Source: CAYPHJ01 sp964410485 (GTDB taxonomy: Bacteria; Desulfobacterota; Binatia; UBA9968). From it: a stretch of 16,320 nt of DNA. The stretch spans positions 1-16,320 of the forward strand of contig CAYPHJ010000103.1 of assembly GCA_964410485.1 (NCBI GenBank), in the 5' to 3' direction. The translations under genes were made by a program, and so were the position numbers. Below the pieces are notes generated by a model that saw only the letters and a list, made by a program, of their open reading frames with translations, did no database searches and was not told the origin of the DNA. How positions within the stretch are numbered: position 1 is the first letter of the stretch; every line of letters begins with the position of its first letter. This document shows, one piece after another, positions 1 to 5,947 of this stretch.

Positions 1-136
1 TGGGAACGGCACGCCAGCGGGCCGAGCTCCGACCGAAGTCGCAGGGCTGGTGCCGATCTGCAAGTGACTGGGTAATGAATCTGCAGTCGATAAAGCAGTT
101 TCCTAAGCAACGGACGAGTTAAGACACGGTTGCACT

Positions 137-1018
137 ATGGCTTTTAGCTACAGCGAATTTATGACCAAGTTGATGGCCCCCGAGCCTTATCCGCGGCAGT
201 CCACCTTTGAGCCACCCAGGCTGGCACCGCTGCGCAAAACCATTCGGGAATCAACCATCGGCATCTTTACCAGTGCCGGCATTCAACTTCGTGGCGATAC
301 GCCTCTGGCTGAGACCAACGATCTCTCCTACCGCCTCATCGATCGCGCCGTCCCTTACTCGGAACTCACTGTCGCGCATCAGACGCCGGTGAGGGTTTGG
401 GCGCTCGAAGATTTAAACGTTGCGTTTCCGCGAGAACGGCTTGCCGAGCTCGAAGCCGAGGGAACCATCGGCCGTTTGGCCTCGAAGGCCGTCTCCATGG
501 TTGGCTCGATCACAAAATTTACCGAGTTGCTGCAAAAGACCGTGCCTGCGATCCAACGAGAACTCGAGGAGCAAGGCATCGATCTGCTTTTTTTGTTTCC
601 ATTCTGACCCGCGTGCCATCGGTCCGTCGGACTGATCGCTAGAGCACTCGAAGCACGAGGATTGCCCACATTGTGCATGAGCACCCTCTTGGAAATCAGC
701 ATGGCATTTAAGCCGCCCCGTACGGTTTTTCTTGATTTTCCACTTGGTTGCCCGGCGGGAAAGCCGAATGAACCTGAGCTGCAACGCACGATACTGCGGT
801 CGGCTCTGCAAGCCGCACCGCTTTTTGGCGAGCCCTGGAGAATCATTCAACTTCCATTTCAATGGTCCGAGGACGGTAACCGCGATTGGGAAGAGAGCGT
901 CAGAGAACTATATCGTAAAGGCGTAGGGATCGTCGCCGCCCACGTTGCCGATCATCAGGCGAGAGGAGAATCGTTAGTGGGGCAGGAAGAAGAGTTCGCA
1001 ATTCGATGTAACTGCTGA
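137..1018 (+). CDS. GrdB/PrdB-family selenoprotein with in-frame UGA (UxxC motif)
   Basis: Resembles the glycine/sarcosine/betaine reductase selenoprotein B family; GrdB and PrdB carry an active-site selenocysteine that attacks the substrate. Translated with UGA as Sec, it is 293 residues. The codon at 605-607 is Sec157 in U-P-A-C-H (UxxC, Cys160). Homology-like sequence runs straight through it: before it, a DLNVAFPRERL segment and an LLFLFPF strand; after it, RSVGLIARALEARGLPT, then FKPPRTVFLDFPLG. A stop at 605 would remove the second half and the resolving Cys. The region after 607 is open in the same frame to UGA 1016-1018. The protein ends in C-N-C. No strong ribosome binding site precedes ATG 137. 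The next gene, 60 nt downstream, is a second selenoprotein, suggesting an operon. It is shorter than clostridial GrdB (over 400 aa), so the substrate is unknown. Sec assignment is inferred from the motif and the hairpin after the UGA. Confidence 0.88.
618..636 (+). promoter_or_regulatory. Candidate bacterial SECIS element for Sec157
   Basis: The hairpin begins 10 nt after the UGA at 605-607. Arms 618-625 and 629-636 pair over 8 bp with one G-U wobble, around the 3-nt loop GUC at 626-628. A lower GCG/CGC stem (611-613 with 637-639) can form beneath a 4-nt bulge. The apical loop lies 18 nt after the UGA and begins with G. This fits the known spacing and loop preference of bacterial SECIS elements bound by SelB. 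It is not a copy of the E. coli fdhF loop, so SelB recognition is inferred. Confidence 0.75.
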
Positions 1019-1078
1019 GGTGCCGGATGGGTTTTTGTTTGCCCCGTTTATTCAAAAAGTTTCCAACAGGAGGTTGCC

Positions 1079-1651
1079 ATGCCGCGAATTCCGTACGTCG
1101 ATCCAGTAGCGGTTAGTGATCCCGAAATTGCCGGCTATTTAGACCAGGCCCGTCGCGAGGGAACGCCACGGCCGGAGAGCCAGGCGATCCGCGCGAACAA
1201 CCCTGCGGTAATACGGGCTTTCTCGCAAGCATGGGACCTGACATTTCGCCATGGCGTTCTGGATCATAGTCTCAAGGAACTCTGCCGCGTATACGTATCG
1301 AAATCGATCGATTGCGAGTACTGAGGGGTGCAGCGCTCCGTCCAGGCTGGACGGAAAGGTCTCACTGAAGAGAAGTATGATGAGCTGCTAAACTTCTCCG
1401 ATTCGAACAAGTTCACGGAGCGGGAAAAGGTCGCTCTCACCTACACGAGCGCAATCGCCTGGAATTCAGAAATTGCCGATGACGCGCTTTGGGCGAAACT
1501 TCACCAGCACTTCAGTGTTGCCGAACTGGTGGAGCTAGGCTTTTTTGTAGCGCTCACGTTAGGGCAGCAGCGCTGGATCAAAACACTCGGCATTGGTCAT
1601 GGCGAGGTGTTGCCGGGGACCACTGCCGGGCTCGCACCAGGGGCGGCGTAG
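1079..1651 (+). CDS. AhpD/carboxymuconolactone decarboxylase-like selenoprotein (CxxU)
   Basis: An all-helical AhpD-like protein, 190 residues when UGA 1322-1324 is read as Sec82. The motif is SKSIDC-E-Y-U-G, so the second Cys of the family's CxxC redox pair (Cys79/residue 82) is replaced by Sec. The frame continues without a gap into GVQRS, a TEREKVALTYTSAI helix and a VAELVELGFFVAL helix, all typical of the family. AhpD proteins are disulfide reductases or peroxidases; M. tuberculosis AhpD has a His four residues after its second Cys, but here that place is Arg86. Start ATG 1079 has AGGAGG at 1068-1073, 5 nt upstream. It lies 60 nt after the first selenoprotein and in the same frame. Stop is UAG. 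Selenocysteine AhpD-like proteins have, as I recall, been reported from marine metagenomes. Partner and substrate are unknown; thiol-selenol exchange with the upstream protein is a guess. Confidence 0.9.
1337..1355 (+). promoter_or_regulatory. Candidate bacterial SECIS element for Sec82
   Basis: A perfect 8-bp stem (TCCGTCCA at 1337-1344 with TGGACGGA at 1348-1355) closes a 3-nt loop GGC at 1345-1347. The stem begins 12 nt and the loop 20 nt after the UGA at 1322-1324. Geometry is almost the same as in the upstream gene: 8 bp, 3-nt loop, first loop base G. It sits inside the coding sequence, as bacterial SECIS elements do. Confidence 0.8.
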
Positions 1652-1840
1652 TTTCTGTCCCTTGCTCCAAACTCACTGTCCGGATCGAATCACAGCCGAG
1701 ACTTGCCTTTGTTGCGCTTCCGTTCGGAAGCCCGTGTGAATATCTTCTCGATCTGATCCACGCCCTAAAACTAATCGGCCGCGAACAAAGGTGCAAGTCG
1801 TTGGACTTGAAAGTTGAATTTGGCTCTTCAGATGGAGATC

Positions 1841-1873
1841 TTGAGTAGGAGAGGTATGGCCATTATAATAGCC
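1841..1873 (+). promoter_or_regulatory. Sigma70-type promoter and putative operator of the toxin-antitoxin operon
   Basis: TTGAGT at 1841-1846 and a perfect TATAAT at 1864-1869 are separated by 17 nt, a strong housekeeping promoter ending 23 bases before the antitoxin ATG. A 16-bp palindrome, GGC-N-ATTATAAT-N-GCC (1858-1873), covers the -10 box. Phd/YefM antitoxins usually repress their own promoter by binding such palindromes, so this is a likely operator; binding itself is inferred. Confidence 0.65.
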
Positions 1874-1892
1874 GTCTTTGAGGTCAGCACCC

Positions 1893-2162
1893 ATGAGGGA
1901 CATTTCTAAATACGTGCCTATCACAAAGGCGAAGAACGATCTCTTAGAGCTTATTCGGCGGGTCGAAGATCTCGATGAGTCCGTGGCCGTGACGAAGAAC
2001 GGTGTCCCTGCAGCCGTGATACTGAGTATGGAGAGGTACGAAGGATTATTGGAAACTCTCGATATCTTGAGCGATCAAAAAACAATGAAGTCTCTCAGGC
2101 TTTCTATTCGCCAGGCGCGGAAGGGTAAATGGGTACGCGATGATAAGGTGTTTGGTCCTTGA
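1893..2162 (+). CDS. Phd/YefM-family antitoxin
   Basis: An 89-residue antitoxin of a type II toxin-antitoxin pair. The N-terminal half has the Phd/YefM fold signature: a short strand and helix (YVPITKAKNDLLELIRRV), then VAVTKNGVPAAVILSMERYE. The C-terminal tail is charged and probably wraps the toxin. Start ATG 1893 is preferred over the in-frame TTG at 1878 because GAGG at 1880-1883 gives a normal spacing. Its UGA stop overlaps the TTG start of the toxin gene, which implies translational coupling. Expression probably comes from the promoter at 1841-1869 and is likely self-repressed through the palindrome there. It is not related to the selenoprotein genes upstream. Confidence 0.88.
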   Translation: MRDISKYVPITKAKNDLLELIRRVEDLDESVAVTKNGVPAAVILSMERYEGLLETLDILSDQKTMKSLRLSIRQARKGKWVRDDKVFGP

Positions 2163-2455
2163 GAAGACTCATCGCCCGCTACACTCCCGAATCGGCTCGC
2201 CTCATATCGAAGCTAGCTCCAGACATCAAAAAGCTTGTACGGTCTTCGATTGACTTCCTTTTATCCGAACCCCACGCCGGCTCCGAGCTGGCAGGCGAAC
2301 TGGAGGGTTACCGTTCCTACAAGCTAAAGCGCTATAGAATCGTATACCGTCTCAACGAGGATGAATCCTTTCTTGAGATATATCATGTCGGTCACCGGCG
2401 TGATGTTTACGAAGTTCTGCGCTCCCTGCTTACCCAGCGCAGTCAGCAGTCTTAG
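2159..2455 (+). CDS. RelE/ParE-superfamily toxin
   Basis: A 98-residue toxin partner of the preceding antitoxin. It shows the RelE/ParE core: an N-terminal YTPESARLISKLAPDIKK helix pair, then LEGYRSYKLKRYRIVYRL strands and EIYHVGHRRDVYE at the C terminus. The Arg/Lys cluster and the late His-Arg-Arg and Tyr match the RelE-type mRNA interferase arrangement, but ParE-type gyrase poisoning cannot be excluded from sequence. The start is TTG at 2159, overlapping the antitoxin stop in TTGA; no ATG fits and no independent ribosome binding site is seen, so coupled translation is likely. The length is normal for the family and no damage is visible. Confidence 0.87.
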   Translation: MRRLIARYTPESARLISKLAPDIKKLVRSSIDFLLSEPHAGSELAGELEGYRSYKLKRYRIVYRLNEDESFLEIYHVGHRRDVYEVLRSLLTQRSQQS

Positions 2456-2819
2456 CAAGCCTGCAAGTTCCTTCCACGTGTGCCGAAGCGCCTCGGGTCT
2501 CGAAGGTCCAAACGTCGGGTAGATCGTTTTGATCGCCTTACTGCCTCAAGCGTCTCTTGGGGTAACTTTTTCACTCCCTACGGTAAGGCAAAGGTTACTA
2601 TTCTCGCTCCGCGTCTGGCTCCGCGCAAGAAAAGACGCTGCCAAAAAGATGACATTTCCAACTGTTAGCTAAAGCGGAAACCTCCTGTGACGGAGTGGCA
2701 TAGCAGTTGTGCAGGGAAAACGCTGCTCTGATGAGACGAGTTCCGGCGCCGGAGTCCTGTCTTCTGGGAGTACGAGGGGATCGGACTATTTTTTATTGGC
2801 TAACTAAAAGGAGGTCAAA
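2456..2819. other. 364-base stretch without a convincing gene
   Basis: A 62-codon reading frame at 2480-2668 is rich in Arg/Lys and has no recognisable domain or ribosome binding site, so it is not called. A weak sigma54-like box (TGGCA at 2696-2700, TTGTG at 2707-2711) has T where the -12 element needs C. An excellent ribosome binding site, AGGAGGT, ends the stretch just before ATG 2820. No terminator-like hairpin with a U-run was found. Confidence 0.5.
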
Positions 2820-2987
2820 ATGTCTCTCGAACGTGTGTTCAGCAGTTTTTTTACAACTAAATTATGGTTCGTCCTGCTGCTCGCTCGGCCCTGGTTCTGT
2901 TGGACTATCAGATGCCGGGCATGGATGGATTGGCTGTGCTTCGTGAACTGCGCAAAACCGGAGTCGATCTTCCGGTCGTCGTGGTGA
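2820..2987 (+). CDS. Short out-of-frame reading frame, possible histidine-kinase remnant
   Basis: A 55-codon frame that starts at the best-placed ribosome binding site in this region (AGGAGGT, 5 nt before ATG 2820). The first 14 residues, MSLERVFSSFFTTK, resemble the F-box (FEPFFTTK) of histidine kinase ATPase domains. From residue 15 on, it is only the wrong-frame reading of the response regulator gene. It could be a scar of a deletion that joined a kinase gene to its regulator, a leader peptide, or chance. I do not claim a functional product. Confidence 0.2.
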   Translation: MSLERVFSSFFTTKLWFVLLLARPWFCWTIRCRAWMDWLCFVNCAKPESIFRSSW

Positions 2988-4090
2988 CCGCGCACGGCTC
3001 AATCGAAACGGCGGTCGAGGCCATGAAGGAAGGCGCCTACGACTTTATCAGCAAACCTATCGATCCGAAGCACCTGGAGATCGTCGTTCGCAAAGCTTTG
3101 GAACGGGTCAAGCTCAGACGAGACATCGATCTTCTTACCGAGGCCGTAGATAAACGGCACCCCTTCATCTCTGGCCAAAGCGAAGTGATGAAAAAGGCTG
3201 TCGAGACGGCGAAAAAAGTTGCCGCGAGCACTGCGACGGTTCTATTGCTCGGAGAGAGCGGCACTGGTAAAGAGGTCTTCGCGCGCGCCATTTACAATTG
3301 GAGTGAGCGGCATAGCCAACCGTTTGTAGCGATCAACTGTGTTGGCCTCTCCAAGGAACTTCTGGAGAGCGAACTATTCGGGCATGAGAAGGGGGCCTTC
3401 ACTGGCGCTGACCAACAAAAGAAAGGAAAGATGGAGTTGGCTAACGGTGGAACGGTATTTCTCGATGAGATTGTGGATGTCTCCCAGGAGCTGCAAACCA
3501 AACTTTTAAGATTTCTTCAGGAGCGCGAGTTTGATCGGGTCGGGGGAGTCAAACCGATTCACGTTGACGTGAGGGTCATCGCGGCGACTAATCGCGATCT
3601 GGAATTAGCCGTAAAAGATGGCCGATTCCGCGAAGATCTTTATCATCGTCTGAATGTAGTGCCGATCATGCTCCCTCCTTTGCGGGAAAGAAGGGAAGAT
3701 GTCGCTGCTCTCGCAAGACATTTTTTGCGACGTTTTGCTGGCGAAGTAAAAAAGGATTTCACTGGAATCACCGAAGAGGGTTTGGCCAAACTGTGGGCAT
3801 ACGATTGGCCAGGAAACGTTCGTGAGTTGGCCAACGTCATAGAGCGCGCTGTGGTCTTAGGCCAGAGTTCGGAGATTGGCCTCCAGGATCTGCCAGCCAG
3901 AATCGTTGCGGCCCAGTCGGAGCCGCCGCCCGACGGCATTTCGTATCGCGACGCGATGGAGGCTTATCGGAGACAGTTGGTCACGAGAGCGCTCGCCCGC
4001 ACTCAGGGCAACCGCGCCGCCGCCGCCCGCGCTCTGGGTCTTCACGAAAAGTATCTATTAAAGCTGATAAAAGACCTGCAAATTCCTTGA
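2864..4090 (+). CDS. Sigma54-dependent response regulator (NtrC family), receiver truncated at N terminus
   Basis: A 408-residue activator of sigma54 RNA polymerase. The receiver keeps its phosphorylation site (Asp14 in LVLLDYQMPGMDG) and the Lys near 64, but lacks about 45 residues, including the usual acidic pair. The AAA+ domain is intact: Walker A GESGTGKE at 130-137, the sigma54-contacting GAFTGA at 177-182, Walker B VFLDE at 198-202, and the arginine-bearing LPPLRERREDV segment. A C-terminal Fis-type helix-turn-helix (GNRAAAARALGLHEKYLLKLI) ends the protein. ATG 2864 has no ribosome binding site, and an in-frame UAA at 2858-2860 blocks extension. The good ribosome binding site upstream serves another frame. 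The gene is therefore either a decayed fusion product or a constitutive activator freed from receiver control. No sensor kinase lies nearby. Confidence 0.85.
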   Translation: MVRPAARSALVLLDYQMPGMDGLAVLRELRKTGVDLPVVVVTAHGSIETAVEAMKEGAYDFISKPIDPKHLEIVVRKALERVKLRRDIDLLTEAVDKRHPFISGQSEVMKKAVETAKKVAASTATVLLLGESGTGKEVFARAIYNWSERHSQPFVAINCVGLSKELLESELFGHEKGAFTGADQQKKGKMELANGGTVFLDEIVDVSQELQTKLLRFLQEREFDRVGGVKPIHVDVRVIAATNRDLELAVKDGRFREDLYHRLNVVPIMLPPLRERREDVAALARHFLRRFAGEVKKDFTGITEEGLAKLWAYDWPGNVRELANVIERAVVLGQSSEIGLQDLPARIVAAQSEPPPDGISYRDAMEAYRRQLVTRALARTQGNRAAAARALGLHEKYLLKLIKDLQIP

Positions 4091-4099
4091 TCCGCTCTA

Positions 4100-4134
4100 C
4101 TCTCAACCAGGTTCACGATGTCTTATGGTGAGAG
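4100..4134. terminator. Weak hairpin between convergent genes
   Basis: CTCTCA-a-CCA (4100-4109) can pair with TGGTGAGAG (4126-4134) over 9 bp with one bulged A. It lies between the convergent regulator and M23 genes, where a two-way terminator would be expected. There is no U-run on either side, so the assignment is weak. Confidence 0.2.
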
Positions 4135-4186
4135 GCCTAGAGTACGACTGGATCCCATCCTTCGAGGGGGGAGGCGCAACGGTAGC

Positions 4187-4999
4187 TTATTCGCCCGGGT
4201 TCGTTCTCCTTGGCTCACTACGCAGGATGCCTTTGCGCGGATCGACGGGAATTCCTTTAATCCTCACTTCATAGTGGAGATGGGGGCCGGTGCTCTTTCC
4301 GGTATTTCCCACCAACCCGATCCGCTGGCCTCTGTTGACCCGCTCCCCTTCCTCGACCAGTATCTTCGAGAGATGCGCATATTCAGTTGTGATTTGCTGA
4401 CCGTGGTCTAAAGTTATGGTCTGGCCCTTGCCACCCCTGTTTCCAACTGAGTCGACAACAGCATCTCCCGATGCATGGACCGGAGTGCCGATGGGGTTCG
4501 GAATGTCGAGTCCGGCATGGAATTCCGGCGCGCCGGTCCAGGGAGAGGCCCGCATCCCGAACCCGGAGACAATCCGCCCCTGCACCGGCCAATCGGTAGG
4601 GAACGAGGAAATCATTTGCTTGAGCTCTCTGTGCAGCGCAACCAGGATCTCGTGTAGCTCTTCACCTTCGTCCCCGTCATGGACCGATGCTCGGAATCGG
4701 CTGGGAAGGGATGCCTGTATGCTTTCTCGGACCGTTTTCCACTCGCTAACAAGTTCCTGAAGCTCACTAGTTCTGCTCTGTAAGCTGGACACGGTCGCGC
4801 GTTGAGCTTGAGCCCTGGCGATGACTTCGTGAAGCTGCCTTCTCTGCAACGCGATATAGTCGGTCAGGTACGCGCCAGTCGAAGCGAGCACAAACAACGT
4901 CGCCCACAGGAGACAACGAATCCCGGATCGGGAAATCGCGAAGCGTCGCACCTGCGTGCCCCGCAGAATAAGGACGGAGTAGGTTCTATTGATGTCCAT
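4187..4999 (-). CDS. Membrane-anchored M23 (LytM) peptidoglycan peptidase
   Basis: A 270-residue zinc metallopeptidase that probably cuts peptide cross-links of the cell wall. A short cytoplasmic N terminus is followed by one membrane segment (about 28-47), a coiled-coil-like helix (about 50-95) and the C-terminal LytM domain. All zinc ligands are present: FHAGLD (His161, Asp165) and GPHLHYEV (His240, His242), plus YAHL His209, and the VSGFGMRASPW entry motif. ATG at 4999 is chosen over an earlier in-frame Met at 5044 because it overlaps the bactofilin stop by 14 bases, sits behind a GGAG-like site, and matches family starts (MDINRTYSVLILRG). Coupling to bactofilin is a known arrangement in which the scaffold positions the peptidase for cell-shape control. 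Confidence 0.9.
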   Translation of the reverse strand: MDINRTYSVLILRGTQVRRFAISRSGIRCLLWATLFVLASTGAYLTDYIALQRRQLHEVIARAQAQRATVSSLQSRTSELQELVSEWKTVRESIQASLPSRFRASVHDGDEGEELHEILVALHRELKQMISSFPTDWPVQGRIVSGFGMRASPWTGAPEFHAGLDIPNPIGTPVHASGDAVVDSVGNRGGKGQTITLDHGQQITTEYAHLSKILVEEGERVNRGQRIGLVGNTGKSTGPHLHYEVRIKGIPVDPRKGILRSEPRRTNPGE

Positions 5000-5366
5000 C
5001 TGGCTCCGAAGCACTTTCCAGCGTGGTTTTACACTGTCCGTCAATGACGACCCCCTCTTCGAGTATAAGTACCGGGGTTACAATGTTGCCATAGATCCGC
5101 GCCGTGCTGCGCAACTCGACGCGCTCCCGTGCCATGATGTTGCCTCGAATCTGTCCGCTTATTATGGCAACCCCGGCCTGAACGGCGGATTCCGCCTCAC
5201 CTTTCTCTCCAACCAGTAGCGTGTCCGAAGATAAGAGTTCACCGCGAAACTGGCCATTCAGAGCCAGAACACCGACAAAATGGAGGCGGCCTTCTGCTAA
5301 ACAGCCGTGATCGATGACCGAGGTCGCGGCGTGATTGAAACCTGAATTGTTTTTCCAAAACCCCAT
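4986..5366 (-). CDS. Bactofilin (polymer-forming cytoskeletal protein)
   Basis: A 126-residue protein with the hydrophobic-glycine repeat of the bactofilin beta-helix: residues about 20-115 run through GRLHFVGVLALNGQFRGEL, IISGQIRGNI and RIYGNIVTPVLIL. Bactofilins polymerise without nucleotide into filaments on the inner membrane and recruit cell-wall enzymes. The N-terminal stretch MGFWKNNSGFNH could be the membrane-touching tail. AGGTGAG lies 5 nt before the ATG. The gene overlaps the M23 peptidase, so both are probably made from one transcript and act together on cell shape. Nothing looks damaged. Confidence 0.93.
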   Translation of the reverse strand: MGFWKNNSGFNHAATSVIDHGCLAEGRLHFVGVLALNGQFRGELLSSDTLLVGEKGEAESAVQAGVAIISGQIRGNIMARERVELRSTARIYGNIVTPVLILEEGVVIDGQCKTTLESASEPDGHQ

Positions 5367-5947
5367 AATTACTCACCTGTATAAGATCGAGTTTCGATTC
5401 CGATCTCAGCCGGTTAGTTCGAGCTCTGCTGTAAACGTATATTCTTGTTGAGAAGGATTGGAATTCAGTACATTGCTGCAGGAGGAACTAGAGCAACGAT
5501 TATGCCACGGTTGCTGGCAAGATCGTCGCCCGACGACATGATTTGTCATGTGTTAACCCGTCGCATGGGCAAGACCTGCCAATCGCACGGTTCTTTTCTG
5601 TGCGAACCCTTAAAGCCATGACTTCTAAAAAACACAGTTAAACAGGATGGGGAGAACTGCGTACACGCCCCGTTTGAGCTCACTGGCCAGAATTGTTCAG
5701 TTGGAAAAGCGCCGTTTCCTCCGGTCACCGATACTTCAATTTTGATGCGAAAATGACAGCAGCTGTGCAAAAGTGCGTGTTTTGCTCAGCCAAAGACTAG
5801 CATCAGATGATGCTGAATTATCCCGTTTCCGTCCTGAGTTCTGAAAGAACGGAAAGCGCTGACCTCTTTCGGAACGCAGCTACGACAGAAGCGACATTTC
5901 ACTCGGGATTCATGCCGAAGATTCTGCGCTTCCTCCAGCTTTTCTGT
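5367..5947. other. 581-base stretch without a supported gene
   Basis: The stretch holds the leader of the minus-strand bactofilin operon at its left end. A 39-codon plus-strand frame at 5502-5621 lies behind AGGAGG, but 16 nt separate the two, too far for normal initiation; a weak TTGTTG-N18-TACATT promoter-like pair (5445-5474) precedes it. A perfect inverted repeat, ACATGA-TTTG-TCATGT (5536-5551), could be an operator. The 74-codon minus-strand frame at 5546-5770 has no recognisable domain. I see no RNA gene or insertion element. Confidence 0.4.

Noticed and set aside
1..136. Possible C-terminal end of an upstream gene (frames open to 67, 75 or about 122)
   Set aside because: None of the three short translations shows recognisable family sequence, and they are too short to judge.
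1655..1848. Continuation of a plus-strand frame past the AhpD gene with a LAFVALPFG segment
   Set aside because: It overlaps the AhpD gene out of frame, has no start site of its own, and the likeness to nucleotide-binding proteins is one short motif.
2696..2711. Sigma54 promoter upstream of the activator
   Set aside because: The -24 half fits, but the essential C of the -12 GC is T; kept only as a note.
2844..2867. Programmed frameshift at the run of seven T residues joining the frame at 2820 to the response regulator
   Set aside because: A -1 shift there runs into UAA at 2858, a +1 shift does not reach the regulator frame, and only 14 codons precede it, not the ~45 missing.
5502..5621. 39-codon gene behind AGGAGG
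   Set aside because: Ribosome binding site is 16 nt from the ATG and the peptide has no recognisable feature.
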